NCBI RefSeq assembly: GCF_030499515.1 | Contig: NZ_JASTWJ010000001.1 | Coordinates: forward strand, 3,018,001 to 3,082,000 | DNA: 64,000 nucleotides | Reading direction: 5' to 3' | Source: Streptomyces sp. DT2A-34 | GTDB lineage: Bacteria > Actinomycetota > Actinomycetes > Streptomycetales > Streptomycetaceae | Shown here: positions 52,114-62,600 of the stretch, piece after piece | How the letters are laid out: each line of letters opens with the position of its first letter | Numbering within the stretch: the stretch's first letter is position 1 | The notes under the pieces: generated by a model | What the model was told of the DNA's origin: nothing | The model's input: the letters and a program-made list of their open reading frames with translations, nothing else | The model's database searches: none | Translations under genes and position numbers: made by a program

Positions 52114-52932
52114 CTACGGCAGTCGGCCCACGCCGCCGAACTCGATCCACTCCTGGGTGAGCTGGCGCGGTACGACCTCGGTGTCGGGGCGCCAGGTGGA
52201 GACCTCCACCAGGCCCGGCTCCAGGATCTCCAGGCCCTCGAACAGCTCCGCCACGTCCTTCTCCTGGCGCACCCGGCCCCAGTGGCCCTGGGTCGCCTGG
52301 TCCATGAAGTTGGTGACGAACTCGCGGACCTCGGCGTCCTCGCTGACCAGCTGGCACATCACCAGGTAGCTGCCGGGCACGAGTCGTGCGGCCACGCGGC
52401 GGGCCACGGCGAGCGGGCTGTCGGTGTCGCTGTCCGGGATGCAGTGGAACACCGAGTTGAACAGCACGGCCACCGGCTGCGAGAAGTCGATCAGGCGCTC
52501 GGTGTCCGGGTGGGAGAAGATGCCGTCGGTGTCGCGCATGTCGGCGTGGATGACGGCGGTGTTCTCGTTCTGCTCCAGCAGGGCGCGGCCGTGGACCAGG
52601 ACCATCGGGTCGTTGTCGACGTACACCACGCGCGAGGACGGGTCGATGGCCTGCGCGACCTGGTGGACGTTGTTCTGGGTGGGCAGGCCGGAGCCGTGGT
52701 CGAGGAACTGCCGGATGCCGTAGTCCTGGGCCAGCGTCCCGACCACCCGCTGCAGGAAGCGCCGGTTGTTCAGCGCGAGGGCGCGGGTGCTGGGGACGAC
52801 CTTGTCCAGCTCTTCGCAGGCGGCTCGGTCGGACGCGTAATTGTCCTTGCCGCCGAGGTAGTAGTCGTACATGCGCGCGGCTGTCGGAATCGTGGCATCG
52901 ATCGACGTGGACAGCGGCTTTCCAGGCTCCAT
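52114..52932 (-). CDS. DUF574 S-adenosylmethionine-dependent methyltransferase
   Basis: 272 aa from ATG 52932. It has the DUF574/Methyltransf_19 signature: TAARMYDYYLGGKDNY, FLDHGSGLPTQNNVHQVAQ, VVYVDNDPMV, HADMRD and QPVAVLFNSVFHCIPD. This family is frequent in Streptomyces and its substrate is unknown. It is convergent with the XRE regulator gene (12 bp apart). Confidence 0.92.
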   Translation of the reverse strand: MEPGKPLSTSIDATIPTAARMYDYYLGGKDNYASDRAACEELDKVVPSTRALALNNRRFLQRVVGTLAQDYGIRQFLDHGSGLPTQNNVHQVAQAIDPSSRVVYVDNDPMVLVHGRALLEQNENTAVIHADMRDTDGIFSHPDTERLIDFSQPVAVLFNSVFHCIPDSDTDSPLAVARRVAARLVPGSYLVMCQLVSEDAEVREFVTNFMDQATQGHWGRVRQEKDVAELFEGLEILEPGLVEVSTWRPDTEVVPRQLTQEWIEFGGVGRLP

Positions 52933-53257
52933 CGTTTCCCCCAGTGGCAGGGCCGGTCGAGGAGATCACCTCGCCCGACAACACATCCTAGGGAGGCGGC
53001 AGTTGCTCAGGCCAGTCCGTCTGTCAACCACCGCGGGAATGCCACCCTTGTCGCCCGTCCCGGCATCTCGTTGTGTCGTCAAACGTTCGTAGGTGTCTAC
53101 GACGTGGCAGCGTCCGGCGCCTGTCAGAGCACGGCCCTCACGGTCATGGGGCGGCGTCCGTGAGGGCTTCTCGGCCTCCTTTCATGATCCGGCTGTGCGG
53201 CGGGCCACTTCGAACTAAGGTTCTCCGTCGGAAGCCACATTCGACGGGGGTACGCAC
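52933..53257. other. Divergent promoter region before the NRPS cluster
   Basis: 325 bp without a gene, between the divergent methyltransferase and MFS genes. It should hold the promoter of the NRPS-cluster operon; no clear operator is visible. Confidence 0.4.
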
Positions 53258-54823
53258 GTGGCCGATTCGGCGCGCTCGCTTGACGACACCGCGCAGGACG
53301 GGGGAAGGACAGGCCGGTTCGCCGGCATGGGTCCCTTCATGCTCGTCTGGAGCGGGCAGGCGATATCCCTGGTCGGCAATTCCGTTCTGCGGTTCGCCTT
53401 CGTCTTCGAGACATGGTCGGCCACCGGCCGGGCCACGGCGCTGACCACGCTGTCGCTCTGCGCGATGCTCCCCCAGGTGCTGCTCAGCCCGCTCGCCGGA
53501 GCCTTCGTCGACCGGATCAACCGGCGTACGGCGCTGCAGCTCGCGGACGGTGGCGGACTGCTGGTCGTGGCGCTGCTCGGCGTCCTGCACTTCGCCGGCG
53601 GGCTGGACACCTGGGAGGTCTACGCGGCCGTCATGCTGCTCGGCGCCGCCGCCGCCTTCCAGTTCCCGGCGCTGGGCGCCTCCGTGCCGTTGCTGGTGGA
53701 CAAGGGGCAGCTCCAGCGGGCCAACAGTCTGCTGGCGAGCGCCAAGAGCACGGCGGACGTCGGCGGTCCGGCGCTGGGGGGGCTCCTGGTGGTGTTCTCC
53801 GGGCTGGGTTTCATCCTCGTCGCCGACCTGGTGAGCTTCGCTGCCGCGCTGGCCGCCATCCGGGTCGTACGGATGCGGGGGGACGGCGGCACCGCGAGGA
53901 AGCCGGGGGGCGGGCCGCGCAAGAAGCTCGTCGCGGAGGCCGTCGAGGGGATGCGGTTCCTCTTCCGGCATCCGAGCCTGCGCGATCTGATGCTGGCCTT
54001 CTGCGTGGTCAACCTGGTCATGGTCTTCGGCTTCGCCGCCGTACAGCCCATGGTGCTGGCCCGGTCCGGCGGCGAGACCGCGGCGCTGGCGAGCGTCAAC
54101 ACCGCGATCGGGGTCGGTGGGATCGCGGGCGGGCTGCTGATGGCGGCCTGGAGCGGGCCGAGGAACCGGGCCCGGGGCATGCTGCTCGGGATCATCGGCA
54201 TGTGCCTGTCCGCCCAGGTGGCCATGGCCCTCGCGGGCGGTGTGGTCGGCTGGTGCGCGGCCATTCTGGTGGGCGCGGCGCTCATGCCGATGATCAACGG
54301 CGTGATGCAGGCGATCGTGCAGACCAAGGTTCCCCAGGAGTGGCACGGCCGGGTCTTCGGCGCCGTGATGTTCCTGTCGCAGATCTCCGTCCCGCTGGCC
54401 ACCGCGGTCTCCGGGCCGCTCGCCGACCATGTCTTCGAACCGCGGGCCGCGGACGGCAGCGGGATCTTCGTGGTGCTCGGGCCGCTCGTGGGCGACGGTC
54501 CGGGCAGCGGCATGGCCGCCATGCTGCTCATCGCCGGCCTGTGCGGCATCGCCGTCGGAGTGCTGAGCATGACCCGGCGCACGGTGCGGGAGATCGACTC
54601 GCTGCTGCCGGACATCGATGCCGAGTCCGGCGGGGACGGCGCGGAGGACGGGGACGGCGCGGGTGGCGAGGGCGGCGCGAGCACCGACGAGGCCGTGAGC
54701 CGCGGCGACGCCGGGCGCCCCGGTGATCCCGAGGATCCGGACAAGCGCCGCGACACCCCCGAAGACCCCGAGGATCCCGAAAACCCCGACAACCCCGAGA
54801 ACAAAGCACTCGTGGAGGGCTGA
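53258..54823 (+). CDS. MFS transporter (MFS_3-type exporter) of the NRPS cluster
   Basis: 521 aa from GTG 53258 (GGGGG upstream). About eleven or twelve membrane helices, starting MLVWSGQAISLVGNSVLRFAF. The motif-A-like loop DRINRRTAL sits between helices 2 and 3. The last 75 residues are an acidic, Asp/Glu/Pro/Asn-rich cytoplasmic tail built from short repeats such as EDPENPDNPEN. It lies 2 bp before mbtH-like and is probably the exporter of the peptide product. Confidence 0.88.
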   Translation: MADSARSLDDTAQDGGRTGRFAGMGPFMLVWSGQAISLVGNSVLRFAFVFETWSATGRATALTTLSLCAMLPQVLLSPLAGAFVDRINRRTALQLADGGGLLVVALLGVLHFAGGLDTWEVYAAVMLLGAAAAFQFPALGASVPLLVDKGQLQRANSLLASAKSTADVGGPALGGLLVVFSGLGFILVADLVSFAAALAAIRVVRMRGDGGTARKPGGGPRKKLVAEAVEGMRFLFRHPSLRDLMLAFCVVNLVMVFGFAAVQPMVLARSGGETAALASVNTAIGVGGIAGGLLMAAWSGPRNRARGMLLGIIGMCLSAQVAMALAGGVVGWCAAILVGAALMPMINGVMQAIVQTKVPQEWHGRVFGAVMFLSQISVPLATAVSGPLADHVFEPRAADGSGIFVVLGPLVGDGPGSGMAAMLLIAGLCGIAVGVLSMTRRTVREIDSLLPDIDAESGGDGAEDGDGAGGEGGASTDEAVSRGDAGRPGDPEDPDKRRDTPEDPEDPENPDNPENKALVEG

Positions 54824-54825
54824 CC

Positions 54826-55032
54826 ATGACCACCAATCCGTTCGAGGACGAGAACGGCACCTACCTCGTGCTCACCAACGCCGAGGGCCAGTTCTCGCTC
54901 TGGCCCGACGGGATCACCGTGCCGGGCGGGTGGGACGTGGCGCTGGCCGCGAGCAGCCGTGCGGACTGCCTCGCCTACGTCGAGGACAGCTGGAGCGACA
55001 TATGTCCCGCCCGCACGGCAGCCGATGGCTGA
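54826..55032 (+). CDS. MbtH-like NRPS partner protein
   Basis: 68 aa from ATG 54826. It has the MbtH signature [19 protein letters not shown] followed by [16 protein letters not shown]. MbtH proteins bind A domains and are needed for their folding or activity. Its end overlaps the NRPS gene by 8 bp. Confidence 0.96.
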   Translation: MTTNPFEDENGTYLVLTNAEGQFSLWPDGITVPGGWDVALAASSRADCLAYVEDSWSDICPARTAADG

Positions 55033-58000
55033 GAAGGGGGCAACGGGGGCTTTGCACGGGGTGCATGAACTCTTCGGGGAACAGGCTCGGCGGACACCGG
55101 CGGCGACCGCGCTGGTCCACGGCGAGCAGCGGCTGAGCTACGGCGAACTCGACGCGTGGGCCGACCGGTTGGCCGGACTGCTGCGGCGGCACGGCGTGCG
55201 GCCGGGGGCCCTGGTGGGCGTATACCTGGAGCGGTCCGCCGAGATGGTGGTCGCCCTGCTCGGCACGCTCAAGGCCGGTGCCGGATATGTGATGCTCGAC
55301 CCGGACTTTCCGGCGGAACGGCTGCGGGGGATGGCGGCCGACGCGGGCGTCGCCGTGGTCGTGTCACGGCGCGGGGCCCGACCGACCGGCATCGCGGCCG
55401 AGTCGGTCGCTGTGGAGGACGCGGAAGAGGCGCCGCCGCTCGAACGTGGCGCGGTGACCGTACGGCCGCAGGACCCGGCCTGCGTGATGTTCACCTCCGG
55501 CTCCACCGGCCGTCCGAAGGGCATCGTCGCCTCCCATGCCGCGATCACCGGGACGCTGACCGGGCAGGACTTCGCCTCGTTCGGAGCCGGCGCGGTGTGG
55601 TTGCAGTGCTCCCCCGTGTCCTGGGACGCGTTCGCGCTGGAGCTGTGGGGGCCGCTGCTCGGCGGCGGCCTGTGTGTTCTGCACCCGGGGCAGCGCCCCG
55701 ACCCGGTGGTGATGGCCGGCCTGGTCGACCGGCACGCCGTCACCTCGCTCTACCTCTCCGCCTCCCTGTTCCATGTGATCGTCGACGAGTACCCGCGGGC
55801 CCTCGCCCAAGTGAGCGAACTGATCGTCGGGGGCGAGCCGTTGTCGCCCGCGCACGCGGCCCGCGCCCTGGAGCGGTACCCCGAGCTGAGGCTGAGCAAC
55901 GGCTACGGACCGGTCGAGGGCATGGTCTTCCTGACCGTCCATCCGGTCACCGCCGAGGACGTACGGGACGGACGGCCGGTGCCGATCGGCCGCCCGCTGG
56001 CCGGCAAACGGCTCCGGGTGCTCGACGAGCGGCTGCGGCCCGTCGCGGACGGCGAGACCGGTGAGCTGTACGCCGCCGGGGCGGGGGTCGCCCTCGGCTA
56101 CTGCGGTCGGCCCGAGCTGACCGCGGAGCGTTTTGCGGCCGACCTGTACGGGGCCGCCGGTGAGCGGATGTACCGCACCGGTGACCTGGTGCGGCGGCGG
56201 GCGGACGGGGTGCTGGAGTATCTGGGGCGGGCCGACGCCCAGGTGAAGATCCGCGGGTTCCGGGTGGAGCCCGGGGAGGTGGAGACGGTCCTGGCCGGCC
56301 ACCCGGATGTCGTCCGGGCCGCTGTCGTCGCGCGTCCCGACGTCTCGGGTGACCAGCGGCTGATCGCGTACGTCGTCCCGCGCGACGGACATCGCCGGGG
56401 GCTGTCGGAACAGCGGTTGCGCGAGCACGCCGCGCGCGTGCTGGCCGACTACCTGGTCCCGGCCGCCTTCGTCCTGCTGGACGCGCTGCCCCTCACCGCC
56501 AACGGCAAGCTGGACCGCGCCGCCCTGCCCGAGCCCGGCCCGGTCGTCGGCTCCCTCGCCTCGGCAGCCGCACGGCAGCCATCGGGGCCGGTCGAGGAGG
56601 CGCTGTGCGGGCTGTTCTCCGAGGTGCTGGGGGTGGCGTCGGTCGGTCCCGAGGACGACTTCTTCGCGCTCGGCGGCAACTCGCTGATGGTGGCGCGGCT
56701 GCTGGGCCGGATCCGGCTGACGCTGGGCGCGCCGGTCGGCGTACGGACGCTGTTCGAGTGCCGGACGCCGGCGGCGCTGGTGCCGTACGTGGAGAAGGCC
56801 GCGCGGGATGAGAGGGCCGAGCTTCCCGCGCCTGTGCGGGACGGGGACGTGCTGCCCCTGTCGTACGCCCAGCGCCGGCTGTGGTTCCTGGACCGGGTCG
56901 ACGCGGGTGCCGCCTACACCCTGCCCGTGCTGGTGCGGCTGCGCGGTGAGGTCGACGCGGAGGCCCTTCGGGCCGCTCTCGGGGACGTGGCCGCACGGCA
57001 GACGGCGCTGCGTACCGTCTTCGAGGAGCGCGACGGCGAGCCGAGGCAGCGGGTGCTGAGCGGCGCCGAGGCACTGCCTCGGCTGCGGCACGTCACGGTC
57101 GGCTCGGGCGAGTTGGCGCAGGCCGTCAGCGCGGCCGCCCGGCACCGGTTCGACCTCGCCGCCGAACTCCCCCTGCATGCCGTGCTGTTCAGCGTCCAGG
57201 ACCGGCCGGGTGAACACGCCCTGCTGCTCGTCCTGCACCACATCGCGGGTGACGGCTGGTCTTTGTCCCCGCTCTTCCGGGATCTGTCCCGCGCCTACGC
57301 CGCCCGCGGCGCCGGTGCCGAGCCGGAGCTCGCCCCGCTGCCCGTGCCCTACGCCGACTTCGCCCGCCGGCAGCGGGAGCGGCTGGGCTCGGCGGACGAT
57401 CCGGGGTCCCTGGCCGCTGCCCAACTCGCCTTCTGGCGCGAGGCCTTGGCCGACCTGCCGGCCGGCGGACCGCTGCTCCCCCGTCGTCCCGGGCGGCCCG
57501 CCGTGCCGGGTCGGGACGCCGCCACCGTCGTACGGCGGCTGGACGCGGGCGCGCACGCGCGGATCGTCGAGGCGGCGCGGGTCCAGGGCGCCACGCTGTT
57601 CATGGCGCTGCACGCCGCCCTCGCCGCCGCGCTGGTGCGGGCCGGGGCGGGTGAGGATCTCGCGGTCGGGTCGCCGATCGCCGGGCGTGGGCACGACGGC
57701 ACGGTCGACGACGTCGTCGGGTTCTTCGTCAACATGCTGGTGGTGCGGACAGACGCCTCCGGTGACCCCACCGCCCGGCAACTGCTCGCGCGCACCCGGG
57801 AGACGGCGCTGAACGCCTTCGCCCACCAGGACATGCCGTTCGAGGAGGTCGTGGACGCGCTCAATCCGGTACGGCCACCGGGGCGGCAGCCGTTCACCGA
57901 GGTGGTGCTGGCGTTGCAGAACAACGCCCGGGCCGAGGTGGAGCTGCCCGGCGCCGAAGCCGGTGTGGAGCCGCTGCGCACCGGCACCGCGCGGTTCGAG

Positions 58001-58588
58001 CTGCTGGTCGACGTCACCGACGACCACGGGCCGGCGGGCGCGCCGGACGGCATGACGCTGGTCTTCGAGTACCGGACCTCGTGTCTGGAGCCGGAGTTCG
58101 TCCAATGGCTGGCGGACGCGGTCGTCGAGGCGCTGCGGGCGGCGGCCGCCGAGCCGGACGTACCGCTGTCCCGGCTCCCGCTGCCCGCGCCTCCCCGGCG
58201 GGCGGACGCGGCCCGGGACGCGATCCCCACCCCCGCTCGCGCCGCCGCCGCCCCGGCGGACTCCGCGCTGCACCGGGAGATCGCCGCCGTCTGGTCCGAC
58301 GTCCTCGGCGTCGAGCGCATCGGGCCGCACGACGACTTCTTCCGGCTGGGCGGCAACTCCCTGCGCGCGGTCCGGGTCGCGGCCCGTCTCACCGGCGCCG
58401 GGCGCACGGTGACGGCCGCCCAGCTGTTCACCTCCCCCACGGTCGCCGCCCTCGCCGCCGAACTGGAGCGGGCACCGGCCCGGGCTCCCGCGGCTGCGGC
58501 GCCCATCCCGCGTCGGCCGCGCGTTCCGCGGCAGCCCGGCCGCGACGGCCGTACCGACACCAGTCAGAAGGAGGTGCCATGGACCTGA
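55025..58588 (+). CDS. Nonribosomal peptide synthetase, A-PCP-C-PCP
   Basis: 1187 aa from ATG 55025. The A domain (about 12-515) has [11 protein letters not shown] (A3), NGYGPVEG (A5), GELYAAG, YRTGD (A7) and NGKLDR (A10). PCP1 has the carrier serine in FFALGGNSL (about 552). The C domain (about 605-1040) has active-site HHIAGDGWS (about 738) and is LCL-like. PCP2 has FFRLGGNSL (about 1109). No A domain lies between C and PCP2, so the second carrier must be loaded in trans or skipped. With no leading C, this is the starter subunit. By eye the A-domain pocket reads D-A-L-Y-I-G-G-V-F-K, closest to the published valine code DAFWIGGTFK (7 of 10). Confidence 0.92.
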   Translation: MAEKGATGALHGVHELFGEQARRTPAATALVHGEQRLSYGELDAWADRLAGLLRRHGVRPGALVGVYLERSAEMVVALLGTLKAGAGYVMLDPDFPAERLRGMAADAGVAVVVSRRGARPTGIAAESVAVEDAEEAPPLERGAVTVRPQDPACVMFTSGSTGRPKGIVASHAAITGTLTGQDFASFGAGAVWLQCSPVSWDAFALELWGPLLGGGLCVLHPGQRPDPVVMAGLVDRHAVTSLYLSASLFHVIVDEYPRALAQVSELIVGGEPLSPAHAARALERYPELRLSNGYGPVEGMVFLTVHPVTAEDVRDGRPVPIGRPLAGKRLRVLDERLRPVADGETGELYAAGAGVALGYCGRPELTAERFAADLYGAAGERMYRTGDLVRRRADGVLEYLGRADAQVKIRGFRVEPGEVETVLAGHPDVVRAAVVARPDVSGDQRLIAYVVPRDGHRRGLSEQRLREHAARVLADYLVPAAFVLLDALPLTANGKLDRAALPEPGPVVGSLASAAARQPSGPVEEALCGLFSEVLGVASVGPEDDFFALGGNSLMVARLLGRIRLTLGAPVGVRTLFECRTPAALVPYVEKAARDERAELPAPVRDGDVLPLSYAQRRLWFLDRVDAGAAYTLPVLVRLRGEVDAEALRAALGDVAARQTALRTVFEERDGEPRQRVLSGAEALPRLRHVTVGSGELAQAVSAAARHRFDLAAELPLHAVLFSVQDRPGEHALLLVLHHIAGDGWSLSPLFRDLSRAYAARGAGAEPELAPLPVPYADFARRQRERLGSADDPGSLAAAQLAFWREALADLPAGGPLLPRRPGRPAVPGRDAATVVRRLDAGAHARIVEAARVQGATLFMALHAALAAALVRAGAGEDLAVGSPIAGRGHDGTVDDVVGFFVNMLVVRTDASGDPTARQLLARTRETALNAFAHQDMPFEEVVDALNPVRPPGRQPFTEVVLALQNNARAEVELPGAEAGVEPLRTGTARFELLVDVTDDHGPAGAPDGMTLVFEYRTSCLEPEFVQWLADAVVEALRAAAAEPDVPLSRLPLPAPPRRADAARDAIPTPARAAAAPADSALHREIAAVWSDVLGVERIGPHDDFFRLGGNSLRAVRVAARLTGAGRTVTAAQLFTSPTVAALAAELERAPARAPAAAAPIPRRPRVPRQPGRDGRTDTSQKEVPWT

Positions 58589-59652
58589 GCGTGATGTTCT
58601 TCGGCGCCGACACGCCCGCCGCCGACACCCCGGGCGGGGGCACCGCGCCGCGGCACAGCGAGGCCTACGACGACATCCTCACCGTCGCCCGTACCGCGGA
58701 CCGGCTCGGCTTCCACGCGATCTGGACGCCCGAGCGGCACTTCCAGCAGGTCGGGCAGGTCTTCCCGAGCCCGCCGGTGCTCAGCGCGGCGCTCGCGGTG
58801 GCCACCGAGCGGATCAACATCCGGGCGGGCAGCGTGATCCTGCCGCTGCACCATCCGCTGCGGATCGCCGAGGACTGGGCCGTCGTGGACAACCTCTCGC
58901 ACGGCCGGATCGGGCTGTCCGCGGCGACGGGCTGGCACTCCGCCGACTTCGTGCTGGCCCCGGACCACTACGAGGGCCGCCGCGAGCAGACCCTGCGGGA
59001 CATCCCGCTGCTGCGGCGGCTGTGGGCGGGCGAGGCGGCCGAGTTCACCGACGGCACCGGCACCTCCGTCTCCGTCCTGCCGCAGCCCCGCCCCGTGCAG
59101 GACACCCTCCCTCTGTGGCTCACCAGCTCCGGCAACCCCGCGACCTGGGAGGCCGCCGGCAGCCTGCGCACCGGGGTGCTCGGGGCGACGGTCGGGCAGA
59201 GCCGGGAGGAGCTGGCCGAGAAGATCGCCCGCTATCGGGCGGCCTGCGCCGCCGCCCCCGACCAGGGCGGCACCGACGCGCACGGCCGGGTGACGCTGAT
59301 GGCGCACACGTTCGTCGGCGCGGACGACGAGGAGGCGCGGCGCCTGAGCGGCGTACCGCTGACGCGGTATCTGCGCTCGTACGTACGGCAGACCACGGCC
59401 AACCGCACCGCCGACCGGGCGACGGCACAGCTCACCGAGGAACAGACCGCGCTGCTCGCCGAGTTCGCCTTCCACCGCTATCTGACCTGGGGCAGCCTGC
59501 TCGGCTCCGCCGAGACCTGCCGGAAGATGCTCGCCGATCTGCGCGAGCTGGGCTGTGACGAGGTCGCCTGCTTCGTGGACTTCGGACTCGGCCGCGACGA
59601 GGTGCTGGCCGGGCTGCACCGGCTGGCCGAGCTGCAGGAGGAAGTGGCATGA
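58579..59652 (+). CDS. MupA/Atu3671-type FMN-dependent luciferase-like monooxygenase
   Basis: 357 aa from ATG 58579 with AAGGAGG, overlapping the NRPS end by 10 bp. A TIM-barrel flavin monooxygenase with the family start LSVMFFGAD, then [48 protein letters not shown] and WLTSSGNP. Members of this group are embedded between NRPS/PKS modules and are thought to oxidise carrier-bound intermediates (for example beta- or alpha-hydroxylation). Coupled on both sides, it probably acts on the peptide held by PCP2 or the next module. Confidence 0.9.
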   Translation: MDLSVMFFGADTPAADTPGGGTAPRHSEAYDDILTVARTADRLGFHAIWTPERHFQQVGQVFPSPPVLSAALAVATERINIRAGSVILPLHHPLRIAEDWAVVDNLSHGRIGLSAATGWHSADFVLAPDHYEGRREQTLRDIPLLRRLWAGEAAEFTDGTGTSVSVLPQPRPVQDTLPLWLTSSGNPATWEAAGSLRTGVLGATVGQSREELAEKIARYRAACAAAPDQGGTDAHGRVTLMAHTFVGADDEEARRLSGVPLTRYLRSYVRQTTANRTADRATAQLTEEQTALLAEFAFHRYLTWGSLLGSAETCRKMLADLRELGCDEVACFVDFGLGRDEVLAGLHRLAELQEEVA

Positions 59653-62600
59653 CGGGCGTGACGGGGGTGACGGGGTCGGCCAGGGCGAGCGGTGCCTCGA
59701 TGGCCGAGCGGTTCGGGGCGCTCAGCGGGGAACAGCGCGTCCGGCTGATGCGCCGGCTCGTGGAGTCCGGGCAGTCGGGCCTGATCCCGGCGGTCGTACC
59801 GCGACGGGACGGGGACGGGCCGGTGCGGCTCAGTGCCGCGCAGCAGGACCTGTGGGTGTACGAGTCGCTGTATCCCGGCACGCCCGCGCTGAACCTGTGC
59901 AGCGCCTACCACTTCGACCAGCCCGTCGACCCGGGCCGCCTGGAGACGGCGCTGACGCAGGTCCGGGCCCATCACGACATCCTGCGGGCACGCATCGGCG
60001 GTGAGCCGGGCGCGCTGCACCTCACCTTCCCGCCCGAGGACCGCTTCGTCCTGGAGCGGGAGGACCTGCGCGGCACCGGCACCACCATCGCCGAGGCCTT
60101 CGAGACGTTCCGGCGCCGCTCCTTCGACCTGGGCGGGGGGCCGCTGATGCGGGCCCGTCTGGTCACGGTCGACGAGAAGCGGACCACGCTGATGCTGGGC
60201 CTGCACCACGTCATCGCCGACTGGTGGTCCTTCGACGTCCTGCAGGCCGAGTTCGCCGAGGCCCATCACGCGACCGGCGCCGGCACCGCGTCGGCCCTGA
60301 CCCGGCCGCTCGTCCAGTACGCCGACTTCGCCTCCTGGCAGGGCGAGTTGGAGGAGGCCGGGGTCTTCGAGGCACGGCTGGACTTCTGGCGCCGTTATCT
60401 GGCGGAGCCGCCCGCGCCGCTCACCGTGCCCGGCACCCGTACGGGGACCGGGGACGGCATCTCCCAGGTCCCCTTCCGGGTCGACGCCCCGACCGCCCGG
60501 GCCGTACGGGCGCTGGCCCGCGAGCGCGGCGCCTCCGTCTACGTCGTCCTGATGGCGGCCTTCGCGGTGCTGGCCCACCGCCTGACCGGCGCCGACGACA
60601 TGGTGCTCGGCACGCCGACGGCCAACCGGGCCGCCAAGGGGCTGGAGCGGGTCATCGGGTACGTCATGAACGCCATCCCGACCCGCTGGCGGATCCGGGC
60701 CGAGGACTCCTTCGCCGACGTCCTGGCCCGGTTCGCCGCGGACTTCCCCGAGCTGATGGCCAACTCCGACGTGCCCGTGGGCCGGATCGTCTCGGCGGTC
60801 GCGCCGGACCGCAGCGCAGGCCGCTCCCCGCTGTTCCAGTGGGTCTTCATGCACCTCACCCAGCAGCGCAGCGTGGCCGCGCTGCGGGAGTTCAGCGAGC
60901 CCGAGCGCATCCACACCGGTGGCGAGCACGACCTCGTCGGCATCGTCCGTGACTGCGACGACGGCACGATGGAGGGCAGTTTCGAGATCCGTACGGCCCT
61001 CTTCGGCGCGGATGCCGTGCGGCACTGGACGGATGCGTATCTGGAGCTGCTGCGGCGCTTCACCGCCGACCCTGAGGTGCCGCTCGCCGAGGTGGGGCTC
61101 ACGCCGGAGTCCGACCGGCGCCGAGTGGCGGAGCTCAGCTCCGGCGGGCCCGCCCCCGAGCCGCTGACCCTGCCCGACCTGGTCGCCAGGCAGGCGGCCC
61201 GCAACCCCGACGCGCCCGCGCTGGAGGCCGCGTCGCTGGCGCTGACCTACGCCGAATTGACCGACCGGGTCGACCGGCTGGCCACGCGTCTCGCGCGGCA
61301 CGGTGCGGGGCCCGGCGATGTCGTGGCCCTCGCGCTGGGCCGCACGGCTGCCATGACGGTGGCGTTGCTGGCGGTACAGCGCACGGGTGCGGCATATCTG
61401 CCGATCGACCCCGACTATCCGGCGGAGCGGATCTCGCTGGCGCTGGCCGACGCGGCGCCGGTGCTGCTCGTGGTCGGCGAGCCCGGGGTGCTGCCGGACA
61501 CGGGCGTCCCCACACTGGTACTGAGCAGGACGCTGGACGTGCCGCTTGATGCCGTCGATCGTCCGCCGCACCATCGTGGCTGGTCGCGCCCGCGCGGCGG
61601 AGCCGCATATTCAAGTACAGCCCCGCGCCCCTATGGGGCGCCCCCAGCGCTCCCTGCTGAGTCGAACCCGGCAACCCCCGCCTACGTCATCCATACCTCC
61701 GGCTCCACCGGGCGCCCCAAGGGCGTCGTCGTACCCCACACAGGCCTGGCCGCCCTCGCGCAGGGCCTCGTGGACACCATGGCGCTGACCCCGGACAGCA
61801 GGGTGCTGCAACTCGGCTCGCCCGCCTTCGACATCTCCCTGGGCAAGATGTGTCTGGCGTTCGGGTCCGGCGGCACCCTGGTCGTACCCCCGGGGGGCCC
61901 GCTCGTCGGGCAGGACCTCGCGGATGTGCTGACCGGGCGGCGGATCAGCTGTGCGCTGCTGCCGCCCTCGGTGCTGGCGACGGTGCCGGCCGGGGAGTAC
62001 CCGGAGCTGCGGTCGCTGGCCGTGGGGGCGGAGGCGTGCCCGCCGGATCTGGTGGCCCGCTGGGCCGTCGGCGGGCGCCGGTTCCACAACGCCTACGGGC
62101 CCACCGAGTTCACGGTCGGCGCCACCGTCTCCGGCCCGCTGACCGGCGACGGCACGGTGCCGCCCATCGGCGCCCCGTTCCCGGGCACGCGCGCGTACGT
62201 CCTCGACGGGCGGCTGCGTCCCGTGCCGCCCGGGGTGTGCGGCGAGCTCTATCTGGCGGGGCCGGGAGTGGCGTACGGCTATCTGGGGCGGGCGGCGGCG
62301 ACCGCCGAGCGGTTCGTCGCCGACCCGTACGGGCCGCCCGGCGAGCGCATGTACCGCACCGGGGACCTGGCCCGCCGCCGGGACGACGGGCAGCTGGAGT
62401 ATCTGGGCCGCTCCGACGACCAGGTGAAGATCCGCGGCCTGCGCATCGAGCCGGGCGAGATCGCGGCCGTCCTCACCGGGCATCCCTCGGTCGGGCAGGC
62501 GGTCGTCGTCGTACGGGAGGACCGGCCGGGCAGGCCACGGCTCGTCGCCTACGTCGTGGGCGGCGACGAGGGCGTCCCGGCACCGGACGCGCTGCTCGCG

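Noticed and set aside
50041..52932. A complete conservon (cvn-type) operon
   Set aside because: HATPase, DUF397 and XRE genes are present, but no roadblock/LC7, DUF742 or Ras-like GTPase genes, and the genes do not share one direction.
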